DNA from: Nonomuraea sp. NEAU-A123
Lineage (GTDB): Bacteria; Actinomycetota; Actinomycetes; Streptosporangiales; Streptosporangiaceae
Reading direction: 5' to 3'
NCBI RefSeq assembly: GCF_018603905.1
Contig: NZ_JAHFZZ010000023.1
Span: 1 to 64,000 of the forward strand
Length of the DNA: 64,000 bases
This document shows, piece after piece, positions 17,679 through 26,007 of this stretch. Position numbers and translations under genes: made by a program. Under the pieces are notes generated by a model that was not told where the DNA came from, did not search any database, and saw only the letters and a list, made by a program, of their open reading frames with translations. Position 1 is the first letter of the stretch. Each line of letters begins with the position of its first letter.

Positions 17679-18322
17679 TCAGGGTCCTGCTGGCCGACGA
17701 CCAGGCGATGATCCGCGGCTGCCTGCGGCTCATCATGGAGGACCAGCCTGACATCACCGTGGTCGCCGAGGCCGCGGACGGCGCCGAGGCGGTCGCCCTG
17801 GCCCGGCGCCTGCGGCCGGACGTGTGCCTGGTGGACATCCAGATGCCCCGCCTCAACGGCATCGAGGTCACCCACGCCCTGGCCGGCCCCGGCGTCGCCG
17901 ACCCGCTGCGGGTCATCGTGGTCACCACCTTCGACCTCGACGAGTACGTCTACGGCGCGCTGCGCGGCGGGGCGGTCGGCTTCGTCCTGAAAGACGCCGG
18001 CCCCACCCTGCTCGTCGAGGCCGTCCGCGCCGCGAACGCCGGGGACGCCCTGATCTCCCCGTCGATCACCCTGCGGCTCCTACGCCACCTCACGGCCGCC
18101 GCGGCACCGCCCGCCCGCAGGGCCGCCCAGCCGCTGTCCGAACGCGAGGTCGAGGTCGTCCGGGCCATCGCCCGAGGCCGCACCAACCAGGAGATCGCCG
18201 CCGAGCTGTTCATCTCACTGAGCACCGTCAAGGGCCACACATCCGGCATCCTGGCCAAACTAGGCATGCGCAACCGGGTCGAGATCGTCGCCTGGGCCTG
18301 GGAGAACCGCATCGTGGGGTAG
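17672..18322 (+). CDS. NarL/FixJ-type response regulator
   Basis: The 216-residue regulator has a receiver with Asp9-Asp10, phospho-acceptor Asp55 (VCLVDIQMP) and Lys107 (VLKDAG), and a LuxR-type HTH (about 148-205) with LSEREVEVVRAIARGRTNQE and LFISLSTVKGHTSGILAKLG. It is the partner of the kinase at 16507, reached by re-initiation through a 12-codon mini-frame created by the tandem duplication. Targets are unknown; the adjacent DUF418 gene is divergent and a candidate. Confidence 0.92.
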   Translation: MTIRVLLADDQAMIRGCLRLIMEDQPDITVVAEAADGAEAVALARRLRPDVCLVDIQMPRLNGIEVTHALAGPGVADPLRVIVVTTFDLDEYVYGALRGGAVGFVLKDAGPTLLVEAVRAANAGDALISPSITLRLLRHLTAAAAPPARRAAQPLSEREVEVVRAIARGRTNQEIAAELFISLSTVKGHTSGILAKLGMRNRVEIVAWAWENRIVG

Positions 18323-18398
18323 AGAAATACGCAGATCAGCGTAGACGCCCTGGTCGTGAAAGTTGACCCCGCGCCCGCACGTCGGCATCGTGAACCGA

Positions 18399-19343
18399 AT
18401 GACCAGCGATGAAACGCGGGACGGAGTGTCGCTGACCAATCTCGACCAGCCGCTGTTCGACGGATCGAACGCGACGAAACGGGATCTGGTCGACTACCTG
18501 GACGCCGTCCGCGACCGCATCATCCCAGCCCTGCGGGACCGCGCGCTGTCGGTGATCCGCGTACGGCCCGGCCAGGCGCCGTTCATGCAGAAGAACGTGC
18601 CCAAGTACGCCCCCGACTGGATACGTACGGTCTCCGTCTGGGCCGAGGCGTCGCACCGGCAGGTGTCCTACGCCCTGTGCGACGACCGCAGGACCCTGCT
18701 GTGGTTCGCCAACCAGAGAGCGGTCGAATATCACCCGGCGCTGTTCCGCGGCGAGCATCCCACCCATCTCGTGCTCGATCTCGATCCGCCGGTCGAGGAC
18801 GCGTTCCCGCTGGCCGTACGGGCGGCCCGGCTGGTCCGCCAGGCCCTCGACGACGCGGGGCTGGCCGGGGCGGTGAAGACCAGCGGGGCGAAGGGGCTGC
18901 ATGTGTTCGTGCCCGTGGTGGCGGGGACCGCGATGGACGACCTGGCCTCGGCCACCCGCGCCCTGGCCGCCCGCGCCGAACGCGTCGACCCGGCGCTCGC
19001 CACCACGGCGTTCATCCGGGAGGACCGCGAGGGCAAGGTGTTCCTCGACTCCACCCGCGCGGGTGGCGCGACGGTGGTGGCCGCCTACAGCCCGCGCATC
19101 CGGCCGGGCGCGCCGGTCTCCTTCCCCCTGGCGTGGGAGGACCTCGACCGGGTCACGCCGTCCGACTTCACCGTCCACACCGCGGCGCGGCTGCTCGCCG
19201 ACGGCGATCCCTGGGCGGAGCTCATGCCCGAGCCGCAGCCGTTGCCCGCCGACCTGGTCGAGGAGGGGCACACGATCCCGATCGCCCGGGTCCAGGCGAT
19301 GCACGAGGGCAAGCGGCGGGCGAAGGCCAGGAGAGGCGAGTGA
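18399..19343 (+). CDS. LigD-type polymerase domain protein (NHEJ primase-polymerase)
   Basis: A 314-residue stand-alone archaeo-eukaryotic-primase-like polymerase of the LigD PolDom family. Segments are LTNLDQPLFDG, THLVLDLDPP (catalytic aspartates), VKTSGAKGLHVFVPV, and a third metal-binding region near REGKVFLDSTRAGGATVVAAYSPR. PolDoms fill gaps with ribonucleotides during non-homologous end joining. No ligase or nuclease domain is fused and no Ku gene is nearby. ATG 18399 is chosen. TTGACC-N17-CATCGT places a possible -10 just upstream and suggests a leaderless start; GTG 18390 and an upstream start at 18363 are alternatives. Confidence 0.88.
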   Translation: MTSDETRDGVSLTNLDQPLFDGSNATKRDLVDYLDAVRDRIIPALRDRALSVIRVRPGQAPFMQKNVPKYAPDWIRTVSVWAEASHRQVSYALCDDRRTLLWFANQRAVEYHPALFRGEHPTHLVLDLDPPVEDAFPLAVRAARLVRQALDDAGLAGAVKTSGAKGLHVFVPVVAGTAMDDLASATRALAARAERVDPALATTAFIREDREGKVFLDSTRAGGATVVAAYSPRIRPGAPVSFPLAWEDLDRVTPSDFTVHTAARLLADGDPWAELMPEPQPLPADLVEEGHTIPIARVQAMHEGKRRAKARRGE

Positions 19344-19949
19344 TCAGCGGGCCGGGGTGGCCTGCTTGAGTGAGCGTAGGGCGGCGTCCGGGTCGTCGGC
19401 GAAGAAGCGGATCGTGGTGGCCTCGGCCCGGCCGCCGAGCGGGCGGACCACGGTGATCGGCTCGGTCAACTGGACGATCACGTTGGTCTGGGAGGAGACC
19501 GCCACGCTGAGCCGCCCGTCCGCCACGGAGACCATCCTGCTCTCGTTGTAGTTGCGCGACAGGCGTACCGACGAGATGAGGTCGCGGGGAACGCGCAGGT
19601 CGAAGTAGACGCCGAACCGGATGCGCAGTTCGCCGGGCGTCACGACGTGCGGCCGGGTGACGCAGGCCGCGCCGAGCGCCAGGCAGTACAGGATGCCGTA
19701 GACGTCGCCGATCAGCACCACGGCGCGCAGCCCCTCCGGGACGTCGATCGCCCGGAGGAGCAGGTCTATCCCCACCGTCTCCACAACCATCACGAACAGG
19801 AAGATGAGCAGGATCGGCGCCTGCTCTCTCGCGTACGGCACGGCGGTGGCGCCGGCCGGCACGCCGTGACGGCGCCGCGCGATCCACAGGACGAGGCTCA
19901 CCAGACTGAGTAGTTCGATCTGGATGATCCGAAGCACCTTGCGTGCCAT
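19344..19949 (-). CDS. membrane protein with C-terminal PH-like domain
   Basis: A 201-residue protein with three hydrophobic segments (about 5-25, 40-62 and 70-95). A beta-rich cytoplasmic-looking domain follows (LRIRFGVYFDLRVPRDLISS, YNESRMVSVADGRLSVAVSS, TNVIVQLTEP, TTIRFFADDPDAA), resembling bacterial PH-like domains. The function is unknown. Its ATG overlaps the MerR stop by one base (TGATG), so it is translated as part of the MerR operon and may be the effector gene of that regulator. Confidence 0.75.
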   Translation of the reverse strand: MARKVLRIIQIELLSLVSLVLWIARRRHGVPAGATAVPYAREQAPILLIFLFVMVVETVGIDLLLRAIDVPEGLRAVVLIGDVYGILYCLALGAACVTRPHVVTPGELRIRFGVYFDLRVPRDLISSVRLSRNYNESRMVSVADGRLSVAVSSQTNVIVQLTEPITVVRPLGGRAEATTIRFFADDPDAALRSLKQATPAR

Positions 19950-20707
19950 CACAACTTCTCCTTGAGCGCGATCATGATCAGCCGGAACACCTCGGACTGG
20001 GCGGGGGTGAACTCCGAGAACATCGCCTCCAGCCACCCGCCGTCCCCGGCGGAGCCGTCCGGCAGGTACGCGATCATCTGCCGCGCCATCTCGTCGGGCA
20101 GGTGCTCGGCGAGGTCGGTGGCCAGCTCGGCGAGGCGGGGGTCGCCGGGATCCGCGTAGGCGAGTTCGTCGAGCCGCCGGTAGAGGGCGTGCCCCCGCAC
20201 GAGCGCGCCGGGCTCGGTGAGCGGGCGCATCAGGTCGAGCATCCGCGTCTGGGCGGCCGGGTCGGCCACCGTGTTGACCAGGGTCAGCAATTCGCTATCG
20301 AGCTCGGCGAACTTCGAACCCGCCGCGGGCAGGTCGCGCAGCACCGTCGCGAGCTCGGGTGGCACCATCGAGCCGGAGTCGAGGTCGGCCCGCTCCAGGA
20401 GGGTGGCCAGCCGGTCCCGCTTGGCGTCGATCGCCGCCCGCTGCCTGGCCAGGTCGGCGTCGAGCTCCTGGAGCACCTCGCGCAGCTCGCGCCCCTCGTC
20501 GTCGGCCAGGACGTCGCGGAGCTCGTCGAGGGACAGGCCCAGCTCGGCCAGTCGCCGGATGCGGGCGAGGGCCACCGCATCGCGCAGCCGATACTCACGG
20601 TAGCCGTTGGCCAGCCGCGCCGGCTCGGGCATCAGGCCCAGGTGATGGTAGTGGCGCACGGTCCGGGTGGACACCCCGACCAGCGCGGCAAGCTCGCCGA
20701 TCCGCAT
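19949..20707 (-). CDS. MerR family transcriptional regulator
   Basis: The 252-residue protein starts with a MerR winged helix, MRIGELAALVGVSTRTVRHY, then GLMPEPARLANGYREYRLRD, and a coiled coil LSLDELRDVLADDEGRELRE. A long C-terminal region (about 110-252) without cysteine clusters suggests a small-molecule or protein signal rather than a metal. ATG 20707 follows GAGGA, and an upstream in-frame start at 20722 is less likely. A palindrome at 20724-20744 fits autoregulation. It is first gene of a two-gene operon. Confidence 0.9.
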   Translation of the reverse strand: MRIGELAALVGVSTRTVRHYHHLGLMPEPARLANGYREYRLRDAVALARIRRLAELGLSLDELRDVLADDEGRELREVLQELDADLARQRAAIDAKRDRLATLLERADLDSGSMVPPELATVLRDLPAAGSKFAELDSELLTLVNTVADPAAQTRMLDLMRPLTEPGALVRGHALYRRLDELAYADPGDPRLAELATDLAEHLPDEMARQMIAYLPDGSAGDGGWLEAMFSEFTPAQSEVFRLIMIALKEKL

Positions 20708-20723
20708 GTCCTCATTACACACG

Positions 20724-20744
20724 TTGACCTTACGTCAAGGTCAA
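20724..20744 (-). promoter_or_regulatory. MerR operator/promoter
   Basis: TTGACCTT-N5-AAGGTCAA is a perfect inverted repeat just upstream of the MerR gene. On the minus strand TTGACC is followed 19 bases later by TGTAAT. The unusually long spacer spanned by the palindrome is the hallmark of MerR-controlled promoters. Confidence 0.75.
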
Positions 20745-20748
20745 TCCA

Positions 20749-21123
20749 TCACAGAGCGTACGCAAGCGCCGCTTCCACGATGACCAGCAGCGGCACGAGC
20801 GGCACGGCGTACAGGGCCGCCTGGCGAGCCCCCGCGTACCGCTCCGGGACGGCCGTGAGCAGGGCCAGCAGCACCGCGCAGCCGATCGGCGCGAGCAGCC
20901 AGGTCGACAGGGTGACCGTGCCCCACGTGCTGACCGTGTCGCAGTCGTCGCTCTGATAAGAGGCCAGCGCGTCGAGACCGCACGCCTTGTCGCCGAGGAT
21001 CGACACGGCCAGCCAGGCGATGAAGCCCGCCAGCCAGATGACGACGGCGAGAACGGAGGTCAACGCGACGGCCGCGCCGCTCGGCGAGGTCGTCCGGGTG
21101 GCGGAGGGAGAGGGGGCGATCAC
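20749..21123 (-). CDS. small membrane protein
   Basis: A 124-residue protein with three predicted helices (about 17-42, 68-90 and 100-122) and a short loop holding two cysteines (KACGLDAL and DDCDTV) that could form a disulfide outside. It resembles small actinomycete DUF6234-type or general hypothetical membrane proteins; I cannot name the family. It starts at GTG 21123. TAGAGT six bases upstream (reverse of 21130-21135) indicates a leaderless message. It ends just before the MerR operator. Confidence 0.65.
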   Translation of the reverse strand: MIAPSPSATRTTSPSGAAVALTSVLAVVIWLAGFIAWLAVSILGDKACGLDALASYQSDDCDTVSTWGTVTLSTWLLAPIGCAVLLALLTAVPERYAGARQAALYAVPLVPLLVIVEAALAYAL

Positions 21124-21140
21124 GGCAGGACTCTAATGGC

Positions 21141-21170
21141 GATCAACGCCGGCCGGGGCCGGCTTTGATC
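21141..21170. terminator. hairpin terminator of the galactan operon
   Basis: GATCAA-C-GCCGGCC-GG-GGCCGGC-T-TTGATC forms a near-perfect 30-base palindrome between the end of the galactanase gene and the small membrane gene. With 13 base pairs it is the obvious end of the leftward operon, and it could insulate in both directions. Confidence 0.75.
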
Positions 21171-21180
21171 AACCTGGCGG

Positions 21181-22278
21181 CTAGCGGATGGCCCTCAGAC
21201 CGGGGAGCACTCGGTCGGCGTAGTCGAACAGGGCCTGGTTCTCCCAGCCGTTGCCCGAGGACGGGTCGGTGGGATCCCAGCCGTTGCCCGGCACTCCGGT
21301 CCAGGTCGCCTCCCAGTAGAACAGGCCGAGGCCCCGCCCGTTCGGCACCGCCCTGACGATGTCGCTCACCGCGCGCATCAGCGCGGCCTGGCCCTCGGGG
21401 GTGGCGGGATAGCCGGGGTACGGCTCGGCGGAGGTGATGATGTTCGCCCAGCCGTCCTTGTCGGCCGTGGTGAAGGGGTAGGCCGTCTCCGCCACGAACA
21501 CCGGCTTGCCGTATCGGGTGGCGACGTCGTTGATGTTCGCCTGGAACGCCTCCAGCGTGCCGTGCCAGAACGGGTAGTACGACAGCCCGATCACGTCGTA
21601 ACGGATGCCGTTGGCCGCCGCGTTGTCGAACCACCACCGGTACAACCCGTTGTCACCCCCGTCGGCCAGGTGGATCGCCACCTTGGTACGCGGGGAGACC
21701 GCCTTGACCGCGTCATAGGCCGCGCCGAGCAGCCCCGCCATGCCCGGCCAGTTGTCGTAGCGGCCGTCGGGCCACAGCAGCCCACCATTGAGCTCGTTGC
21801 CGGTCTGCACCATGTCGGCCGTCGTGCCCTGTCTGCGCAGCGCGTTCAGCACATCGTAGGTGTGCTGGTAGACGGCCTGTTTGAGCTGCTCGTACGGCAG
21901 CGCGGCCCAGGTCGCGGGCTTGTTCTGCTTGCCGGGGTCGGCCCAGCTGTCGGAGTAGTGGAAGTCGACCAGCAGGCCCAGGCCAAGCGCCTTGGCCCGC
22001 TTGGCGATGGCCAGGACGTGCGCCTTGTTGTTGTAACCGTCGGCGGGGTCGACCCACACCTTCAGCCGGATGTAGTTGAGGCCGCCGTCGCGCAGGATGC
22101 GCAGGGCGTCGCCTCGCCGGCCGTTCTCGTAGCGGTAGACGCCGCCCAGGGCCTCCGACTTGGCCAGGCTGGAGATGTCGGCGCCGCGGATCTGCAGCGG
22201 GCGCTCGGCCCGCGCCGGCGACGCCAGGGCGGCGACGCACAGCAGCGCGGTGAGCAGGTGTAACAGGGCCCGTTTCAT
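21181..22278 (-). CDS. ganB: secreted GH53 arabinogalactan endo-beta-1,4-galactanase
   Basis: The 365-residue enzyme has a signal peptide (cleavage likely after PARA, residue 24) and one GH53 domain. It opens with IRGADISSLAKSEALGGVY. The acid/base is Glu162 in QTGNELNGG and the nucleophile Glu264 in FVAETAYPF. VDFHYSDSWADPGKQNKPATW is the substrate-cleft signature. It cuts beta-1,4-galactan of pectin side chains to oligosaccharides outside the cell. Last gene of the operon, ten bases after the GH42 gene, with AGGAGA before ATG 22278. The importer and GH42 enzyme upstream complete the pathway. Confidence 0.93.
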   Translation of the reverse strand: MKRALLHLLTALLCVAALASPARAERPLQIRGADISSLAKSEALGGVYRYENGRRGDALRILRDGGLNYIRLKVWVDPADGYNNKAHVLAIAKRAKALGLGLLVDFHYSDSWADPGKQNKPATWAALPYEQLKQAVYQHTYDVLNALRRQGTTADMVQTGNELNGGLLWPDGRYDNWPGMAGLLGAAYDAVKAVSPRTKVAIHLADGGDNGLYRWWFDNAAANGIRYDVIGLSYYPFWHGTLEAFQANINDVATRYGKPVFVAETAYPFTTADKDGWANIITSAEPYPGYPATPEGQAALMRAVSDIVRAVPNGRGLGLFYWEATWTGVPGNGWDPTDPSSGNGWENQALFDYADRVLPGLRAIR

Positions 22279-22287
22279 GGTTGTCTC

Positions 22288-24243
22288 CTACGGTTCGTTC
22301 ACCACGGACACACCGCCCGCGGGGACCTCGCCCGTGAAGGGGGCGCCGGTGAGCAGGTCCGTGCCTGTCAGGTCGGTCACCGTGACGGGCGCGTCGCCGT
22401 GGTTGATGAGGAAGGCGCAGGCGCCCCGCCGTACGAGCTCCAGGGTGTCGGGCAGGTCGCGCGGCCGGGAGACGCCCGCGCGGTCGAGCACCTCGCCGAG
22501 CAGGGCGCGCAGGTCGTCGCCGCCGAGTGCGGCGGCCAGGTAGCTCGCGGTGCCGCCGCCGAACGCGTTGGCGGTCATGGCCGGATGGCCGGCGTCGGGG
22601 CCGTCGGTGAAGTGCCGCATGGCCACCGCGCGTTCGAGGCGGACCCGCTCGGACCAGATCCGGCCGGTGGCCCCGCCGGTGAGCGTCACGGTCTCCAGCT
22701 CGCGCAGCGGGTGGAACTCCTCGACCGACAGCCCGAGCACCTCGCGCAGCGCGCCGGGGTAGGCGCCCGCGTGGACGGTGTCGTTCTCATCGACGATGCC
22801 GGAAAAATACGACACGAGCAGGTGGCCGCCCGACTCGACGTAGCGCTGCAGGTTCTTGGCCGAGCTGTCGGCGAGCAGGTACGAGCTCGGCACGACAACC
22901 AGCCTGTATCCCGAAATATCGGCGGAAGGGTGGACGAAGTCCACCGTGACATGCTCCCGCCAGAGCGCCTCGTAGAAGGCGTCCACCCGCTCGCGGAAGC
23001 GCAGATCGCCCGAGGGACGCCATTCCAGCTCCAGCGCCCAGTACGACTCCCAGTCCCAGACCATCGCCACCTCGCTCGTGACGCGCCCGTCCTTGACCGG
23101 GGCCAGCCGGCGCACGTCGGCGCCGAGCGAGACGACGTCGCGCCAGATCTGCGAGTCGGTCCCCGCGTGCGGGATCATCGCCGAGTGCCACTTCTCGGCG
23201 CCGTACCGTGAGGCCCGCCACTGGAAGAACAGCACCGAGTCGGAGCCCCTGGCGACGTGGGCGAGGCTGTTGCGGCGCATCTCGCCGGGACGCTTGGCGA
23301 TGCCGCGCGGCTGCCAGCTGATCGCGCTCGTCGAGTGCTCCATGAGCAGCCACGGCCCGCCGCCGGCCAGGGAGCGGCTCAGGTCGGCCGACATGGCGAG
23401 CTGGATGTGGTTGTCGGGCTGCTCGCCGTTCAGGTAGTGGTCGTTGGCGATGACGTCCAGCTCGGGGGCCCATCGCCACAGGTCCATCGACTTGCAGTTG
23501 ACCGTGCCGGCGAAGTTGGTGGTGACCGGTTTGCCGCTCTGGCGCAGGATGTCGCGCTGCAGCCGGTAGTGCGACAGGTGCTCCTCGTTGGCGAAACGGG
23601 CGTAGTCGAGGCGCTGCGCCGGGTTGACCACGGTATGACTCCACCGGGGCGCGTCGATCTCGTCCCATTCGCCGTAGTGCTGACCCCAGAAGGCGGTGCC
23701 CCAGGAGGTGTTGAGCGCGTCGAGGCTCTCGTACCGGTGCCGGAGCCAATCGCGCCAGGCGGCCACGCTCGACTCGCAGTAGCACTCGCCGAGCGGCGCC
23801 CCGTACTCGTTGTGCACATGCCACATCACCACGGCGGGATGCTCGCCGTAGCGGGCAACCAGCCGCTCGGCCAGCCGCGCGCTGGCCGCCCGGAACGCCG
23901 GGTGGCTGGAGCAGGCGGTCTCACGCGCGCCCGCGCCGACGCGTACGCCCTCGCGGGTCATGGGGGAGGCGTCGGGATACTTTCTGGAGAACCAGGCGGG
24001 CGGGACCGTGGTCGGGGTGCCCAGGTTCACCGAGATGCCCGCGTTGTGCAGGCGGTCGATGATGGTGTCGAGCCAGCCGAACTCGTACACCCCCTCGGCG
24101 GGCTCCATCAGCACCCACGCGAAGATGCCCAGGCTGACCAGGTTCACCCCGGCCTGCCGCATCAGCCGCACGTCCTCTTCCTGCACCTCCAGCGGCCACT
24201 GCTCGGGGTTGTAGTCCCCGCCGAACGCGATGCCCTCGGGCAT
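22288..24243 (-). CDS. ganA: GH42 beta-galactosidase
   Basis: The 651-residue intracellular enzyme starts FGGDYNPEQWPLEVQEEDVR, the GH42 signature. The acid/base Glu146 lies in HVHNEYGAP and the nucleophile Glu302 in LLMEHSTSA. A cysteine cluster near 111-156 (including GECYCES) could bind the structural zinc of GH42. C-terminal domains B (trimerisation, PSSYLLADSS region) and C (beta) are present, so the length is normal. No signal peptide is seen, so it hydrolyses imported galacto-oligosaccharides. GGGGGA precedes ATG 24243. Confidence 0.93.
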   Translation of the reverse strand: MPEGIAFGGDYNPEQWPLEVQEEDVRLMRQAGVNLVSLGIFAWVLMEPAEGVYEFGWLDTIIDRLHNAGISVNLGTPTTVPPAWFSRKYPDASPMTREGVRVGAGARETACSSHPAFRAASARLAERLVARYGEHPAVVMWHVHNEYGAPLGECYCESSVAAWRDWLRHRYESLDALNTSWGTAFWGQHYGEWDEIDAPRWSHTVVNPAQRLDYARFANEEHLSHYRLQRDILRQSGKPVTTNFAGTVNCKSMDLWRWAPELDVIANDHYLNGEQPDNHIQLAMSADLSRSLAGGGPWLLMEHSTSAISWQPRGIAKRPGEMRRNSLAHVARGSDSVLFFQWRASRYGAEKWHSAMIPHAGTDSQIWRDVVSLGADVRRLAPVKDGRVTSEVAMVWDWESYWALELEWRPSGDLRFRERVDAFYEALWREHVTVDFVHPSADISGYRLVVVPSSYLLADSSAKNLQRYVESGGHLLVSYFSGIVDENDTVHAGAYPGALREVLGLSVEEFHPLRELETVTLTGGATGRIWSERVRLERAVAMRHFTDGPDAGHPAMTANAFGGGTASYLAAALGGDDLRALLGEVLDRAGVSRPRDLPDTLELVRRGACAFLINHGDAPVTVTDLTGTDLLTGAPFTGEVPAGGVSVVNEP

Positions 24244-24268
24244 ATAAGTCCCCCTTTTTGATAATTTG

Positions 24269-25129
24269 TCAGGCCTTAACGGCGCCGCTGCTGAGGTCGG
24301 TGCGCCAGAACCGCTGCATCGTGAGGAAGAGCGCGATCAGCGGAATCAGCGCAAGGAACGTCCCGATGAGGATGAGGTTGTAGAGACTCGGGTGGTTCGC
24401 CCCCGCGGCCAGCATCGTGTAGAGCCCGACCGTCAGCGGGAACTTGCCGTCGTCGCCGAGCATGATGAACGGCAGCAGGAAGTTGTTCCAGATGGCCACG
24501 AACTGAAACAGGAAGATGGTCACCATCCCCGGCCCCATCAGCGGCAGCGCCACCCGGGTCAGCAGCGTCCAATGCGAGGCCCCGTCGATGCGCCCGGCTT
24601 CGAGCAGCGAGTCGGGGATGGCCGCGCCGGCGTACACACGGGCGAGATAGATGCTGTACGGATGCAGGATCTGCGGCAGCAGAACCGACCAGTACGTGTC
24701 CGCCAGCCCGACCTTCGCGAACAGCAGATACTGCGGGATCGCCAGCACCACCGCGGGCACCAGGATGCCGCCGATCAGGATGTTGAAGATCAGGTTCCGG
24801 CCGGCGAAGCGGTACTTGGCCAGCGTGTAGCCCGACACCGCGGACACGGCGGTCGACAGCAGCGCCCCGCCACCGGCGTACAGGAGGGTGTTGAGCATCC
24901 ACAGCCAGAACACCCCCTCCCGATAGGCGGCGAGATCGGCGAGGTTCTGGAAGAACCCGGTGCCGAGCGAGAAGGTCGAGCTCGAGAACAGCTCGCCGGA
25001 CGTCTTGGTGGCCGCGATCACCACCCAGCTCACCGGGAACAGGCAGTACACCGAGCCGATCAGCAGGATCCCGGTCGGGGCCAGGCCGAGCGGCGCGTAC
25101 GCGGCGCGGGCGCGGGCGCGGGCCATCAC
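24269..25129 (-). CDS. ganQ: sugar ABC transporter permease (MalG-type)
   Basis: The 286-residue inner-membrane permease has six helices and the EAA loop around DSLLEAGRIDGASHWTLLTR, LPLMGPGMVT, which contacts the ATPase. It is of the MalG/CUT1 class. Its ATG overlaps the stop of the other permease (25126-25129). No ATPase gene lies in the operon, so it would share a multitask MsiK-type ATPase, as is usual in actinomycetes. Together with the binding protein and partner permease it imports galacto-oligosaccharides. Confidence 0.9.
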   Translation of the reverse strand: MMARARARAAYAPLGLAPTGILLIGSVYCLFPVSWVVIAATKTSGELFSSSTFSLGTGFFQNLADLAAYREGVFWLWMLNTLLYAGGGALLSTAVSAVSGYTLAKYRFAGRNLIFNILIGGILVPAVVLAIPQYLLFAKVGLADTYWSVLLPQILHPYSIYLARVYAGAAIPDSLLEAGRIDGASHWTLLTRVALPLMGPGMVTIFLFQFVAIWNNFLLPFIMLGDDGKFPLTVGLYTMLAAGANHPSLYNLILIGTFLALIPLIALFLTMQRFWRTDLSSGAVKA

Positions 25130-26007
25130 GCCTCCCCGAACGCGTGGTTCTTCACCACGCGCAGGAACCCGAACGACAGCACCAGCGAGATCCCGGCGAT
25201 CACCACGGCCGTGGCCGCCGCCGCGTACAGGTCACCGGTCACGAAGGCGTCCCGGTAGATCTTCATCAAGGGACTCCAGGTCGAGCTGATGGTGTTCGTG
25301 AGCGGCCGGAGCGTGGTCGGCTCGGTGAACACCTGGATCGTGGCGATGATCGAGAAGACGGTGACCAGGATGATCGCCGGGGCCAGGATCGGGATCTTGA
25401 TCCGCAACGCGATCTGCAGCTCCGACGCGCCGTCGATGCGCGCCGCCTGGTACAGGTCCTGAGATATCGCCCGCAGGTTCGTGTAGAGCACCAGCATGTT
25501 GAAGCCCGTGCCGCCCCAGACCGCCACGTTGGCCATCGAGTACACGATCGCGCTCTGGCTCAGCGGCGCCACCCCGAACAGCTCGCTGATCGGGCTGACG
25601 CTCGGCAGGTAGAGGAAGCCCCACATCAGGCTGGCGGCCACGCCCGGCACCGCGTACGGCAGGAAGATCGCGATCCGGGAGAAGCGGGCCAGCCGCACCC
25701 TCGCGGCGTCCAGCATCAGCGCGAACACCAGCGCGAGCCCCAGCATCACGGCCAGGACCAGCACGGCGTAGCCGAGCACCCGCAGCCAGCCGGCCCACAA
25801 CTCGCCGTCGCCGATGGCGGCGACGTAGTTGTCGAGCCCCACGAAGATCTCCCGCTTCGATCCTTTTCCGAGGCCGAGCCCCGAGACCTTGGTCCGGCGC
25901 AGGCTGAGGTAGACGGTGTAGCCGATCGGCAGGGCCAGGAACAGGGCGAACAGCGTCACAGCCGGGGTCAGGAACAGGTACGGGGCCCAGCTCTTCCTCG
26001 TCGTCAT
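25126..26007 (-). CDS. ganP: sugar ABC transporter permease (MalF-type)
   Basis: The 293-residue permease begins with a cytoplasmic stretch and TM1 (YLFLTPAVTLFALFLALPIG), then five further helices. The EAA motif is near DLYQAARIDGASELQIALRI and KIPILAPAII. It belongs to the CUT1 MalF group and lacks the long periplasmic loop of enteric MalF. Overlaps of four bases join it to the binding-protein gene upstream (26004-26007) and to the second permease downstream, showing tight translational coupling. Confidence 0.9.
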   Translation of the reverse strand: MTTRKSWAPYLFLTPAVTLFALFLALPIGYTVYLSLRRTKVSGLGLGKGSKREIFVGLDNYVAAIGDGELWAGWLRVLGYAVLVLAVMLGLALVFALMLDAARVRLARFSRIAIFLPYAVPGVAASLMWGFLYLPSVSPISELFGVAPLSQSAIVYSMANVAVWGGTGFNMLVLYTNLRAISQDLYQAARIDGASELQIALRIKIPILAPAIILVTVFSIIATIQVFTEPTTLRPLTNTISSTWSPLMKIYRDAFVTGDLYAAAATAVVIAGISLVLSFGFLRVVKNHAFGEA

